Assembly (NCBI RefSeq): GCF_026248825.1
Contig: NZ_CP110973.1
Location: forward strand, 1,054,001 to 1,118,000
Source of the DNA: Larkinella insperata
Lineage (GTDB): Bacteria > Bacteroidota > Bacteroidia > Cytophagales > Spirosomataceae
Direction of reading: 5' to 3'
DNA length: 64,000 nucleotides
A program made the position numbers and the translations under genes. The notes under the pieces were generated by a model. That model did no database searches. It was not told the DNA's origin and saw only the letters and a list, made by a program, of their open reading frames with translations. Below, in pieces: positions 25,155 to 34,733 of this stretch. Every line of letters starts with the position of its first letter. Positions within the stretch are counted from its first letter, which is position 1.

Positions 25155-25963
25155 ACAAAGGGCGGGTTATATACGAAGACGAAGCAGAACCGCATTTCCG
25201 GCTGGCCTATCCGCATCCGGCCCTGGCCCCTTTTGTCGAGTATTATTTTGAAGTAAACCAACCGGCTACGTTGGCCAATCCGCTGTACGTGAACGCCCTG
25301 CCGAACCTGTCTAACCTGCTGTGCATTAGCCTGCGCCCGCAAAGCTGGCTGTCGATTAACCAGCGAAGCGGGGTGCTTAACTCCGTAAAAGGCTCCCGGT
25401 TTCTGGGCAATCTGACCGATTTACACCTGTCTATTTACCCGGCCAGCGTGCACGAATTTTACGTTAAATTCAAGCCGGGGCTACTCGGCCGGCTCTTCCG
25501 GATCGACCCGGCGGAGGTTGAAAATGCGAATGCCGATTTGACGAACTTCATGCGGTTGCCAGCACTTGAGGAGCACCTGCAAACGGTTTCGTCGTTTCAG
25601 GCTCGGGTGAGCCGGATGGAAAGTTTTTTGGTAAAACACTGCACCTCCTTTGAGCCCACCTACCGGTTTAGAATCGTGCAGACGGTCTTGAACCGGTTTG
25701 ACCAGATTAGCGGCAGTAATTTACATTTGAACCAACTCTGCCATGAATTGGGTGTTTCGTACCCCTCTCTGCACCGGTATTTTACCGAAGTGCTGGGTTA
25801 TTCGCCCAAATACTGCCAGAAATTACTTCGTTTCAAAAAGGGGCTGCACCTGTACAAACGCTACGGGAGCGGCTACGCATTTGAAGAAATTGGCTATACC
25901 GATTTTTCGCATTTTGCGAAAGACGCCCGGCAGCTCACCCAGCGCTCCCCGGTTGAGTTGTAA
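25151..25963 (+). CDS. AraC family transcriptional regulator
   Basis: 270-residue regulator. The N-terminal 150 residues are an effector domain of the DUF6597 kind (PALAPFVEYYFEVNQ, then YPASVHEFYVKFKPG). The AraC DNA-binding domain covers about 165-262, with LNQLCHELGVSYPSLHRYF as the first helix-turn-helix and FEEIGYTDFSHFAKDAR as the second. The ATG overlaps the stop of the synthetase-like gene. A regulator at the end of this coupled operon suggests self-regulation; the effector is unknown. Confidence 0.92.
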   Translation: MNKGRVIYEDEAEPHFRLAYPHPALAPFVEYYFEVNQPATLANPLYVNALPNLSNLLCISLRPQSWLSINQRSGVLNSVKGSRFLGNLTDLHLSIYPASVHEFYVKFKPGLLGRLFRIDPAEVENANADLTNFMRLPALEEHLQTVSSFQARVSRMESFLVKHCTSFEPTYRFRIVQTVLNRFDQISGSNLHLNQLCHELGVSYPSLHRYFTEVLGYSPKYCQKLLRFKKGLHLYKRYGSGYAFEEIGYTDFSHFAKDARQLTQRSPVEL

Positions 25964-25964
25964 A

Positions 25965-25995
25965 AAAGGCCTACCAACTGGCAGGCCCTTTCTAC
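25965..25995 (-). terminator. Terminator between convergent genes
   Basis: On the minus strand GGCCTGCC-AGTT-GGTAGGCC is followed by TTTTTTAC. It serves the acidic-protein gene at 26020; the plus strand has only CTTTCT after the stem. Confidence 0.75.
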
Positions 25996-26019
25996 AGACG
26001 GTTCAACTTAACTTATGAC

Positions 26020-26517
26020 TTACTCTTTTTTAGTGTCGTCGTCTCCGTTTCCATACCCCATCTGGTGCGGATCGTACCCTTTCGAGGGGTTATCGCCTTC
26101 TTCCAGATACGTTGCTCCCTGACGGTTGAACAGCGCTTCATCCGACGGGTTATCCGGCAGTCCTTCAACGCTGCTGGGCAAACCGCTTTCAACGCTATCG
26201 GGCGCGTTGGCCGCATCCTGCCGGTTCTGGGCAATGACGTTCGGATCAACATCCCATTCCTGGAACGATCCGTGAGAATCCGGACGGGACTCCTGCTGAT
26301 GACTTCCCCGGTATTTTTCTTCCCGGTCAACCGTCAGATCGTACGCCGTCTGGCCCCGGTCGGTCGGTGTCGTCGTAGTGGCTTCGTTTCCAACTCCCTC
26401 ACTGGGTTTGCCGTAATCGGACGTCCCGTGCTGGTATGGATTTCCCGAATAGTATTTATCATCCCGCGCTTGCGGATCGAATTTCTCCTGATTATTTTTT
26501 TCTTCGTTCGTTTCCAT
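26020..26517 (-). CDS. Hydrophilic, probably disordered acidic protein
   Basis: 165-residue protein rich in Asp, Glu, Gly, Asn, Pro and Gln, with no hydrophobic core, signal peptide or membrane segment. It has no family I recognise. Features are METNEEKNNQEKFDPQARDD at the start, a T-run TTTTPTDRGQ, and a GYGNGDDDTKKE end. The ATG at 26515-26517 follows an A/T-rich leader and avoids a basic extension encoded upstream. Composition resembles stress-related hydrophilins; that function is a guess. It ends in a strong terminator and stands alone. Confidence 0.65.
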   Translation of the reverse strand: METNEEKNNQEKFDPQARDDKYYSGNPYQHGTSDYGKPSEGVGNEATTTTPTDRGQTAYDLTVDREEKYRGSHQQESRPDSHGSFQEWDVDPNVIAQNRQDAANAPDSVESGLPSSVEGLPDNPSDEALFNRQGATYLEEGDNPSKGYDPHQMGYGNGDDDTKKE

Positions 26518-26577
26518 GATTGATGGTGAGGGTTGTTTCCTTACCATAACCGGAAAACCGCTGCAAGTGTTTGAAAA

Positions 26578-27351
26578 TTATCGTCCCATCCAACCGCCGT
26601 CGACGGTTAGGATGGTGCCGTGTACATAATTAGAAGCCTGCGAAGCCAGGTACACAACGGCTCCTTTCAGGTCGTCGGCTTCCCCCCAGCGCCCGGCCGG
26701 AATGCGGGACAGGATAGCCGGATTCCGGTCAACGTCGGCGCGCAGGGCTGCGGTGTTGTCGGTGGCGATGTACCCCGGCGCAATGGCGTTTACATTGATG
26801 CCCTGCGACGCCCATTCGTTGGCCAGCGCCTTCGTCAGTGACCCGATGGCGCCCTTGCTGGCGGCATAGCCCGGCACGTTTACCCCGCCCTGAAACGTCA
26901 GCAGCGAGGCCGTAAAAACAATTTTCCGGTTGAAGTCGACCTCCCGCGCCAGCATCTCCCGGCCCACTTCCCGGCTCAGAATAAACTGGGCGTTCAGGTT
27001 GACATCCATGATTTCGTCCCAGTACTCGTCCGGATGTTCGGCGGCCGGTTTTCGGCGGATGTTACCGGCATTATTGACCAGAATATCGATCGGCGGGCAT
27101 TCGTCGCGAACGGTTTCCAGAAACATATAGAGGGCCGACCGGTCGGTAAAATCGACGGGAAACGGATAAAATTTGCGTCCCAAAGCCGTTACGGCCTGCT
27201 CCACCTCGCTGCCCGGTTCGAGCGTGGCTGACACACCAATTACATCCGCACCGGCTTCGGCCAGCGCCACGGCCATGGCTTTCCCAATTCCGCGTTTGGC
27301 ACCCGTTACCAGTGCGGTTTTATCCTGAAGGGAGAATAAATCGAGGATCAT
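26578..27351 (-). CDS. kduD: SDR oxidoreductase, 2-deoxy-D-gluconate 3-dehydrogenase/KduD type
   Basis: NAD(P)-dependent short-chain dehydrogenase of 257 residues. Cofactor motif TGAKRGIGKAMA, NNAG motif in VNNAGNIRRKPA, catalytic Ser in TASLLTFQGG, Tyr and Lys in YAASKGAIG. The NIRRKPA...WDEIMDVNL pattern is typical of KduD, which acts on 2-dehydro-3-deoxy-D-gluconate in uronate breakdown. The ATG at 27349-27351 gives the normal MILDLFSLQDKTALVTG start; the longer upstream frame is not conserved in type. The neighbouring cytochrome is divergent. Function as KduD rather than another gluconate dehydrogenase is likely, not certain. Confidence 0.85.
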   Translation of the reverse strand: MILDLFSLQDKTALVTGAKRGIGKAMAVALAEAGADVIGVSATLEPGSEVEQAVTALGRKFYPFPVDFTDRSALYMFLETVRDECPPIDILVNNAGNIRRKPAAEHPDEYWDEIMDVNLNAQFILSREVGREMLAREVDFNRKIVFTASLLTFQGGVNVPGYAASKGAIGSLTKALANEWASQGINVNAIAPGYIATDNTAALRADVDRNPAILSRIPAGRWGEADDLKGAVVYLASQASNYVHGTILTVDGGWMGR

Positions 27352-27556
27352 AAAGTAGAAAGAAACGTACGAGCGGTAAAGGTAAACGATGCCGCGCTTT
27401 ACCCGACTTATCGGTCTTTTCAATCGGCGTTTTTTATCCGACCGCGGCAAATCCGTTTGGCGTAGGTCATCAGCACCGGTTTCTTCGGACTTTTGTTGCA
27501 CCCAAAGCCGCGGGGGTTGCTCCAAGGCAGACAACACAACAACAAATACACTGAAC

Positions 27557-28435
27557 ATGCTACGCAAAATTTTGAAATGGACCGGCCTGGTGCTGGGGTC
27601 CCTGATCGTCCTGCTCCTGATTGGCTATCTATTTATTTCCAACAACATCGCCAGCCGAATCGACAAAACGTACCAATTTGCTGCGGAAAGCCTGGCCATT
27701 CCGACCGATACGGCCACCATCCAGCGGGGTAAGCACCTGGCCGTGATCAAAGGCTGCACCGACTGCCACGGCGACAATCTGGGCGGAAAAATCATGATCG
27801 ACGATCCGGCACTGGGTCGGCTGGTCTCGACCAACCTGACCGACGGCCAGGGCGGCCTCCCGGCCGATTACAGCACCACCGACTGGCTACGGGCCATGCG
27901 CCACGGCGTTGGCCGCGACGGAAAACCGTTGCTGTTTATGCCCTCGCACGAAACCACGCTGCTTTCCCAGCAGGACATGGCCGCCATCATTGCTTACTGC
28001 CAGCAGGTACCCGACGTTGCCAACGACCTGCCAACGAACGATCTTGGCCCGGTGGTCAATATCATGACTTACCTGGACAAAATGCCGCTGCTGTCGGTCG
28101 AGAAAATCGACCACAAGCTGCCGATGGTCGCCAAAGTCGACTCAACCGAAGGCATTGCGCAGGGTAAATACCTGGCGGTTTCGTGCAGCGGTTGCCACCG
28201 GCCCACGTTCAAGGGGGGCGATCCGGTTGCGCCCGGCTTTCCGCCCGTACCGGACCTGACCCTGACCGGCAACCCCGGCAAATGGACAAAAGACCAGTTC
28301 ATTGCCACGCTCCGAACCGGTAAAACCCCCAGCGGTCACCAGATTAACAACGACAACATGCCCTGGAAAATGACGGCTCAGTACACCGACAAGGAGCTGG
28401 CGTCCCTCTACCAATTCTTTCACTCCCTCAACTAA
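27557..28435 (+). CDS. Membrane-anchored diheme cytochrome c
   Basis: 292-residue protein with an N-terminal membrane anchor (residues 8-27) and two cytochrome c domains facing the periplasm. The heme motifs are CTDCH at about residue 66 and CSGCH at about 208; probable axial Met residues follow in each domain (for example LLFMPSHE and NDNMPWKM). Two-heme cytochromes of this type accept electrons from periplasmic dehydrogenases such as aldose or alcohol dehydrogenases. The PQQ-type dehydrogenase at 31252 is a plausible donor. The ATG at 27557 gives the anchor; upstream in-frame codons do not look like protein. Confidence 0.9.
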   Translation: MLRKILKWTGLVLGSLIVLLLIGYLFISNNIASRIDKTYQFAAESLAIPTDTATIQRGKHLAVIKGCTDCHGDNLGGKIMIDDPALGRLVSTNLTDGQGGLPADYSTTDWLRAMRHGVGRDGKPLLFMPSHETTLLSQQDMAAIIAYCQQVPDVANDLPTNDLGPVVNIMTYLDKMPLLSVEKIDHKLPMVAKVDSTEGIAQGKYLAVSCSGCHRPTFKGGDPVAPGFPPVPDLTLTGNPGKWTKDQFIATLRTGKTPSGHQINNDNMPWKMTAQYTDKELASLYQFFHSLN

Positions 28436-28518
28436 TCGCACCCACGGGCTGGCGTCTCCTGAGCAGCTAGAATTTATCACCACCTGAGCAGGACCGCCCG
28501 CCGTGGGTTCAGAATTAT

Positions 28519-29808
28519 ATGAAACTCAGTCATTACCTTTTAACAGGGTTGGCCGTGATCGGTTCGCTGACCGGCTGCAAAACCAATCCGGACGTGGACC
28601 CGGTTGGCAGCAATCCGCCGGTACAGGAAACCGGCACCGGTACGGTTACCGAGGTGGGCCAGCCGCAGGGCGCGCTGGTCAGCAAAATGATTGGTCCGGA
28701 AGGAGGCACAATTGCCACCGCCGACGGAAACGTGCAACTCGTCATTCCGGCGGGTGCCGTCAGTCAGGCCACCAACATCACGATTCAGCCGATTACCAAC
28801 CACTTGCCCAACGGCATCGGACAGGCGTTCCGGTTTTCGCCCGATGGTTTACAGTTTGCCAAACCGGCCACGCTGACGTTTGCGTACAGCAACGAGAAGG
28901 TATCCGCCAACGATGCGGACCTGCTCAAAATCGCCTACCAGGGTACCAACAAAATCTGGTATAATGTGCCGGGCGTGCAGGTGGATACGCAAAAGAAACG
29001 CATCAGCGTGCCCATGCCCCACTTCAGCGACTGGAGTGCCTACGAAATAGCTTACCTAGAGAGTCTCTTGCTGCTCTCCGGTAGCAGTATACGGACCGAG
29101 TTTGTTCAATACGGTCAAACCATGAACCTTTTAATTTGGGAAGATCTACTCGTAGATGACGCCCTACAGCAAGTGGCCGATAACAAATTCGGGGACATTA
29201 AAGCGGTAACATGGTCGCTGGTTGGCCCTGGAGAGTTGAAAAAATCACAGTCCATTAAATCCGTTTTTTACGAGGCCCCTAAAACGGGCAAAGACCGTAT
29301 TCAGGTGACAGTCAATGCGGAAATTACATTTCAGAAAAATCAGAAAAAGCTGATTCTCGTAAAAAACATTACAGTTGGCAATAACTACGTGGAAGTCGTT
29401 TTCAACGGTCAGACGCGGGTCTACACGGATGTGAGCCTCGACACAGCCGGTGGTGAGGTTTGGGTAATCAGTGGTGGTGACCGCGAAGATGATTACCTGT
29501 ACTTATCGGTATTTGGAAGCAGCGCGGGTAGTTTTCCTTTTGGCAACCCGCTGAAAACGGAAACCGGCATCAGTTCTGGGCACTATAACCAGGGGGATTA
29601 TGCCTACCGGACGCACTATGCCTGCGTCGGCGATATCGAACGCGGTGTGCAGATCATGACCGGTTCGGTGAAAGTAGACGAGTTTGTCAGAGGCAAGGTA
29701 GCCCGCGGCACGTTCTCCGGCAGCCTGATGAAAGACGATCCGAAGAAGGACTGCCCCAATGAAGCGCTGCCCATCAGCGGCACGTTCTTCCTCACCCCGG
29801 AAGAATAA
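28519..29808 (+). CDS. Lipoprotein with ZU5-like domain
   Basis: 429-residue lipoprotein. The lipobox LTGC places Cys at residue 20. A ZU5-like domain (about 57-175) starts with IGPEGGTIATADGNVQL and continues with VIPAGAVSQATNITIQPI; this beta fold mediates contacts in surface proteins. The C-terminal 250 residues are beta-rich and unfamiliar. It starts 83 bases after the cytochrome gene and could be transcribed with it. Function unknown; a cell-surface binding protein is plausible. Confidence 0.82.
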   Translation: MKLSHYLLTGLAVIGSLTGCKTNPDVDPVGSNPPVQETGTGTVTEVGQPQGALVSKMIGPEGGTIATADGNVQLVIPAGAVSQATNITIQPITNHLPNGIGQAFRFSPDGLQFAKPATLTFAYSNEKVSANDADLLKIAYQGTNKIWYNVPGVQVDTQKKRISVPMPHFSDWSAYEIAYLESLLLLSGSSIRTEFVQYGQTMNLLIWEDLLVDDALQQVADNKFGDIKAVTWSLVGPGELKKSQSIKSVFYEAPKTGKDRIQVTVNAEITFQKNQKKLILVKNITVGNNYVEVVFNGQTRVYTDVSLDTAGGEVWVISGGDREDDYLYLSVFGSSAGSFPFGNPLKTETGISSGHYNQGDYAYRTHYACVGDIERGVQIMTGSVKVDEFVRGKVARGTFSGSLMKDDPKKDCPNEALPISGTFFLTPEE

Positions 29809-29867
29809 AAACCTTCAACGATTACTAAAAATACCCATGGATTACTGAAGAGTAGCGTTCATAGCCG

Positions 29868-29900
29868 AAAAGCGCATAGCAGTTGCCGTGCGCTTTTTTA
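29868..29900 (+). terminator. Intrinsic terminator after the ZU5 lipoprotein
   Basis: AAAAGCGCA pairs with TGCGCTTTT around a 12-base loop and a TTTTTTATT run follows, 60 bases after the lipoprotein stop. Confidence 0.85.
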
Positions 29901-29997
29901 TTGCCGCGTTGGTCCGCTGAATTCGGACAGGAGCTGCGGCTTTAGCCCTTGTCCAATTTCGCTGGTTTTTTATAACCCGTCTGACGAGGTTTAATCT

Positions 29998-31017
29998 CTA
30001 AAAAACGACCCACTCATTTTCCGGGCGGGCCTGCTCTTTGGTGTAGCTAACGCCGTGAATTTTCAACCCGGCTTCGTCCACCAGTGTCAGAATTCCGCCC
30101 TGGTTCGACAGGCGGGCGTTTTGCCCCGTCAGCCGCACCACCAGCGTGGCACCGGATGCGAGTTCGGTAGCGAGCGTTTCTTTCTTTTTCTGCGAATCCA
30201 GCAAGCCCCAGCCTTTGAGCGAGATGGCAGCAGCCAGCGGATTAAAGAGCAACACCTGCTCGTGCCCAACATCTTCGGGGGCCGGATTCACCAGAGCCGC
30301 CAGAATCCGAACACCTTTCGTCACCTCGGGCTGGTTGCCGGGGTCGGTATCAATGGGTGTACCACCCGGATTTTCGCCCCCGCCGTCTTCCGAGTGAACC
30401 GTCTGCGACTGAAATTTGAGAAAATAAGCAATCCAGCGGTTTTCTTCGGGAAAGTGAATCAGCACCCCGCCATCCTGCCAGACGCCGTTGTCCCCTTCGT
30501 AGCGACCCGGCGGGTTTCCCTGGTTCATGTGGATGTCGTGAATACCGTTGCCGGGTTCGAACTGAAAATACTGGTCAGGGCGCTCCGGTTCCGGCCCCCA
30601 CTTCTGCCCGAAGGCATACACATCGGCCTGCCGGTTGATGGCCTGGCTGATGTAAAAACCGATTTTGTCATTCAGATCATTATCAGGTCCATCCTGCGAA
30701 GGCGGTAGAATCTGCATCCGGCTGATGTCGAACAGATTGCCCCGGATAAAGTCCAGCGCCATCCCGCCGGGTTGAGACGGTACGGGGGTGAAGCCTTCCG
30801 GCAGGTCCTTGATACGGTCGCAGATGGGATGCTGAAACGGATCGAGCACCAGAAATTGCAGTTCACGGTTGCGCGTATCGCTCGAATAAACGTTGATCGC
30901 GATGCGGTGACTTTCACCGTTGGCCCGGATGTGGACCTGAAAATGGTTGCTCCGGGTGCTCCCGGGTTTCGAATCAATGGCTTTCCCTTTCAGGATACCG
31001 TAACGATCAAGTGGCAT
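29998..31017 (-). CDS. DUF2278 (YukJ-like) protein with C-terminal lamin-tail domain
   Basis: 339-residue protein without a signal peptide. Residues 1-225 match the YukJ/DUF2278 family (PLDRYGILKGKAID, then HFQVHIRANGESHRIAINV and GIHDIHMNQGNPP). After a Gly/Pro/Asp linker (EDGGGENPGGTPIDTDPGNQ), residues 240-335 form a lamin-tail-like beta domain (VLLFNPLAAAISLKGWGLLD). Such combinations are known in Bacteroidota but have no assigned activity. It is a single-gene unit. Confidence 0.85.
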   Translation of the reverse strand: MPLDRYGILKGKAIDSKPGSTRSNHFQVHIRANGESHRIAINVYSSDTRNRELQFLVLDPFQHPICDRIKDLPEGFTPVPSQPGGMALDFIRGNLFDISRMQILPPSQDGPDNDLNDKIGFYISQAINRQADVYAFGQKWGPEPERPDQYFQFEPGNGIHDIHMNQGNPPGRYEGDNGVWQDGGVLIHFPEENRWIAYFLKFQSQTVHSEDGGGENPGGTPIDTDPGNQPEVTKGVRILAALVNPAPEDVGHEQVLLFNPLAAAISLKGWGLLDSQKKKETLATELASGATLVVRLTGQNARLSNQGGILTLVDEAGLKIHGVSYTKEQARPENEWVVF

Positions 31018-31185
31018 ACGAATCGGGTTTATCAGTGAAGTATGATTCCAGCCGGTAAGCTACGGAAATAGCCGCATCGACGCCTAAACCGGTTTAGGCA
31101 ATGGCTGATTAAATTTTTGTTACCTACCCTAACCCGTTCTTCGCCAGCGCGGTATGGGCACCCGGCTTTGAGCTTAATTCGGCGT

Positions 31186-31225
31186 AAAAAACCAGCCCCC
31201 GAACCGCACTCACGCAGTTCGGGGG
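31186..31225 (-). terminator. Terminator of the PQQ-type dehydrogenase gene
   Basis: On the minus strand CCCCCGAACTGCG-TGAG-TGCGGTTCGGGGG forms a long stem followed by CTGGTTTTTTACG. It begins 27 bases after the stop at 31252. Confidence 0.85.
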
Positions 31226-31251
31226 CCAACAAGAAAAGCCTGAACGATTGC

Positions 31252-32484
31252 TTATTTTTTGTCTATCCGGTATAACCTACCCTGGTCGGTAACCGCGTAC
31301 AGAGCGCCGTCTTTGCCCTGAGTAACATCCCGGAAACGCTGTCCTTCATCCTCCAGCAGTCTTTCTTCACCGACTACTTTGTTGTTTTCAATCACCAGCC
31401 GTACGATGTGCATGCTGCTCAGACCGCCGATGAACAGGTTGTTTTTCCACTCCGGAATGCGATCGCTGTTGTAGAAGGTCATACCGCTCGGCGAAACGAC
31501 GGGATCCCAGTAATAAACCGGTTGCTCCATTCCCTCTTTCTGCTGAATGGGCGCACCTATTTTTTCGCCACTGTATTCAATTCCGTAGGTAATGGTCGGC
31601 CATCCGTAGTTTTTACCCGGCTGAATCCGGTTGAGTTCATCGCCACCGCGCGGGCCAAATTCAACCTCCCACAGATCGCCGGTTACCGGGTGAAACGCCA
31701 GTCCCTGCACGTTCCGGTGGCCGTACGAATACAGTTCCGGTTTGGCGTTGGCCTGCCCCTGGAACGGATTGCCGGCTACCGGTTTACCGTCTTTGGTGAT
31801 CCGGATCACTTTCCCCAGGCTTGAATTTAATGCTTGCGCCTGCGGCCGGGTCACTTTATCCGAACGCTCTCCGGTGCTGATGATCAGGTTGCCGTCTTTG
31901 TCGAAAACAATCCGTCCGCCGTAGTGGAGCGTGCCTTTGTAAGCCGGAGTAGCCCGGTAAATCACCGTAGCTCCCTCAATCTTCTTCTCGTCGGCCGCAA
32001 GTTTACCTTTAGCAACCGCCGTCAGGTTTCCTTCGGGCAGCGATTCCGAAAACACCCAGTAAACCATCCGGTTCTGCTCAAAAGCCGGGTCGAGCCGGAT
32101 GCCAAGCAACCCGCCCTGCCCATCGGAATTAACTTTTGGAATACCGGCGATGGGAGCGCTCAGGGCACCGGCCGTGGTTGCGATGCGCATGCTTCCCGAC
32201 TTTTCGGTAATGATGAATCGGCCATCGGGCAGGCTCGTGATGCCCCAGGGATTTTTGAGTTCGCTGGTCAGCACTTTTCCTTCGTAAGCCGTCCGCGATT
32301 TTACCCCGCCAATCCGGGTTTGGCCCGCAAAGGCGGGTTTGTAGTTTGTATTGGGCGCTTTGGTTTCTACCGGCGCCTTGGTGGTGTCCGTTTTAGCCAC
32401 TTCCGATGTCTCGGAAGTATTTTTTCCGCAAGCCGTAAAAGCAAGCGCACTTCCGGCAAGAAGTATGGGCAGAATTTTAGTCAT
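31252..32484 (-). CDS. PQQ-dependent aldose sugar dehydrogenase lipoprotein (Asd/YliI type)
   Basis: 410-residue exported protein. Lipobox FTAC puts the lipidated Cys near residue 19, after which comes a Thr/Lys linker. The glucose/sorbosone dehydrogenase beta-propeller covers about 65-408. Recognisable parts are LKNPWGITSLPDGRFIITEK, GGLLGIRLDP, the catalytic-His region LHYGGRIVFDKDGN, YSYGHRNVQGLAFHP, EFGPRGGDELNRI and DPVVSPSGMTFY. It oxidises free aldoses to aldonolactones in the periplasm, passing electrons to cytochrome c. The diheme cytochrome at 27557 and gluconokinase at 43147 could complete the route. No pqq genes are in the window. Confidence 0.9.
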   Translation of the reverse strand: MTKILPILLAGSALAFTACGKNTSETSEVAKTDTTKAPVETKAPNTNYKPAFAGQTRIGGVKSRTAYEGKVLTSELKNPWGITSLPDGRFIITEKSGSMRIATTAGALSAPIAGIPKVNSDGQGGLLGIRLDPAFEQNRMVYWVFSESLPEGNLTAVAKGKLAADEKKIEGATVIYRATPAYKGTLHYGGRIVFDKDGNLIISTGERSDKVTRPQAQALNSSLGKVIRITKDGKPVAGNPFQGQANAKPELYSYGHRNVQGLAFHPVTGDLWEVEFGPRGGDELNRIQPGKNYGWPTITYGIEYSGEKIGAPIQQKEGMEQPVYYWDPVVSPSGMTFYNSDRIPEWKNNLFIGGLSSMHIVRLVIENNKVVGEERLLEDEGQRFRDVTQGKDGALYAVTDQGRLYRIDKK

Positions 32485-32622
32485 CGTGCTTTTTTGTTTC
32501 AGGTTAACGTGGCCTCAAAAATAGGGGTTTTATCGGGGAGGTAACAGCAGATTATGAAAAAGCGTTTGGCCCCGGAAACGCGTACGATAACTTTTAAGTC
32601 TTTTCCTTCCGCGACCGGTTCG

Positions 32623-34623
32623 TCAAAACGCCGGAACAAACAGAACGGCATCGGCCACCACCGGTCCGTCGGCTTGCCGGGCCGCAATGTCAACCGATGC
32701 GGTTTTGCCTTTGGGCAATTCGTACTCCCCCAGCGCAACCCATTCGCCGGAGGTCTGGCCCACCACCACGATTTCCGCCGGTTTGATCGGAATTGTCCTG
32801 CGCACTTTTCCGTCAAACACCGTGATCGTCACTTCGCTGGCGCTTTTGGCCAGCCGCGGAAAATACGTGTAAAGACGGTATTTACCAGCCTTGACCACCT
32901 CCGGCGTAAACCGCACCGACGCCCCCTCCGCACCCGCACCTTCGTGAACCAGGTACGAAGGTCCGTAGCCGGCTTTGCTCTTGTTTTCCAGCCGCCACGA
33001 ACCCGTGGTTGCCGTCAGGGCCGGGTTTTCATTATCCACCAGCATTTCGGGCGTGCTGCCGTCGGCCAGCGGATCGGCCTTCAGGCGCTGTTGCAGTTTC
33101 GGTACGTCAATTCGCTGCACACTGGTGTTGCCGTCAATCGCCATGACGGCCGCCAAAGCCGTTGACTGGCCCAGAACCATAAATACCGGCTCCATGCGGA
33201 TCGACCCGTAGGCAATGTGCGAAGCCGACAGACAAACCGGCACCAGCAGGTTCTGGCACTCGTTTTCCTTCGGAATCAACGCCCGGTAAGCGATCGGATA
33301 GGGACCAAAACCGCCCACCTCCACGTTGCCCTCGTTCTTTGCCATCTTCTTGCCGTCTTTCTCAATGACAATCCGCTGAATGTTGTGCGAATCCATCGTG
33401 TAAGCCGCCATTCCTACCCCATCCTCCACCACTTCTTTGCCCTGACAATTGGCCTGCGTCATCACATACGCCCCGACCATCCGGCGCGCTTCCCGCACGT
33501 ACAACTGCGGGGACCAGTGGCCGGTATCCGTGTACTCGTCTTTGGGATAGCCCCACTTGCGCATTTCCTGCCGGAGTTCCTGCGGCACCCGCGGATCGTG
33601 GCCGAAGAAGTACAGCAGGCTTTTGGTGTATAATTCGTGATCGCGGATGATCTGCGCCCGTTGCTGGTAACTGCCGTCGGGGTATTCGTAATTCATCCCG
33701 ATCATATCCGTTGAAAAACCGTTGCGGTTGTTGATATCGGTTTTCTGGTTGGGCATCCCACTCCAGATGAAATAATCGTTGAGCGTCCGTTTCTGCGGCT
33801 GGGCCGCAATGAGCCGCACCAACAAGTCGAATTTGGTAGAATCGTAGCCCGCCGGGCGGGTGATGGGCACCTGGTTGGCGGGATCGGAAGTCAGGCAAAT
33901 GCGGTAGTTGTACGCTTGGACTTTGGTGTCGCCGGTGCCGTTGGGTTCCAGTTTCGCCGGGCTGACGCCCCAGAGCAGCCCGGAATCCGGATTGCCCGGT
34001 GTTTTGTAGGGATCGATGCCGTCGGGCAGTTGGTGGCCCGTCATCAGTTGCACCCCGCTGAGCGTTTCGTTGTATTTTGCATTGGCTTCCCGGCCCACAA
34101 AGTACGACACCCCGGCCTGGGCCATCAGATCGCCTTCGTAGGAGCAGTCAATAAACATTTTGGCCCGAACCGTGCGTTTGGCCGACGGATTATCCGAATT
34201 CTCCAGCGTGATTTCCTGAATCCGGCCCCCGCTTTTCCTGACACTGGCCAGCCGGTGCGAAAGCAGGACATTTACGTTGCCGCGTTTCACATACTCTTTG
34301 AACAGGTCTTCGGCCACGTGGGGCTCAAAAATCCACTGTTCAAACTTACCGTAATGCTGACCAATGCGCCGGTAGTAATCGCGGGCCAGACCCGTGATGG
34401 CGTATTTGTTGCCGATGTCGGTGAGGCCCAGGCCGCCCGAGGTCATGCCGCCCAGGTGCTTACCGGGTTCGATCAGGAGCACGGTTTTACCGGCTTTGCG
34501 GGTAGTATAAGCTGCAATGACCCCGCCCGAGGTGCCGCCGTAGACGCAGATATCCACCGCTTGCTGCGCAAGGACCGAGTTAATAATGAGCAGGTTGAAA
34601 CAAATAATAAGAACGTAGCGCAT
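32623..34623 (-). CDS. Secreted FAD-dependent oxidoreductase with golvesin-like C-terminal domain
   Basis: 666-residue exported flavoprotein. Signal peptide 1-19 (ending VLAQQ). The Rossmann FAD site is VYGGTSGGVIAAYTTRKAG, and LLIEPGKHLGGMTSGGLGLTD follows. The FAD_oxidored (Pfam PF12831-type) body reaches about 530. Residues 545-666 match the golvesin/xanthan-lyase CBD-like domain (YRLYTYFP, then VVVGQTSGEWVALGEYEL). Relatives occur in Bacteroidota and Planctomycetes sugar loci; the substrate is unknown. It lies between the dehydrogenase and the large cytochrome fusion on the same strand. Confidence 0.9.
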   Translation of the reverse strand: MRYVLIICFNLLIINSVLAQQAVDICVYGGTSGGVIAAYTTRKAGKTVLLIEPGKHLGGMTSGGLGLTDIGNKYAITGLARDYYRRIGQHYGKFEQWIFEPHVAEDLFKEYVKRGNVNVLLSHRLASVRKSGGRIQEITLENSDNPSAKRTVRAKMFIDCSYEGDLMAQAGVSYFVGREANAKYNETLSGVQLMTGHQLPDGIDPYKTPGNPDSGLLWGVSPAKLEPNGTGDTKVQAYNYRICLTSDPANQVPITRPAGYDSTKFDLLVRLIAAQPQKRTLNDYFIWSGMPNQKTDINNRNGFSTDMIGMNYEYPDGSYQQRAQIIRDHELYTKSLLYFFGHDPRVPQELRQEMRKWGYPKDEYTDTGHWSPQLYVREARRMVGAYVMTQANCQGKEVVEDGVGMAAYTMDSHNIQRIVIEKDGKKMAKNEGNVEVGGFGPYPIAYRALIPKENECQNLLVPVCLSASHIAYGSIRMEPVFMVLGQSTALAAVMAIDGNTSVQRIDVPKLQQRLKADPLADGSTPEMLVDNENPALTATTGSWRLENKSKAGYGPSYLVHEGAGAEGASVRFTPEVVKAGKYRLYTYFPRLAKSASEVTITVFDGKVRRTIPIKPAEIVVVGQTSGEWVALGEYELPKGKTASVDIAARQADGPVVADAVLFVPAF

Positions 34624-34680
34624 GTTTGAAAAAGTTGAGACACCGCATCAACCGAAAAGCTCCGATTCGCTCGGCGTCAT

Positions 34681-34716
34681 ACAAAGAAATAAGGACCCGC
34701 CTTATAGCGGGTCCTT
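34681..34716 (-). terminator. Terminator after the large cytochrome fusion gene
   Basis: AAGGACCCGC-CTTATA-GCGGGTCCTT is a perfect 10-bp stem (34691-34716); on the minus strand ATTTCTTTGT follows. It separates the fusion gene from the FAD oxidoreductase gene. Confidence 0.75.
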
Positions 34717-34733
34717 CCTCCATTTCCAATGGT

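Noticed and set aside
27352..27567. In-frame upstream extension of the KduD-like dehydrogenase
   Set aside because: The family N-terminus begins at 27351; the extension overlaps the divergent cytochrome start and lacks family features.
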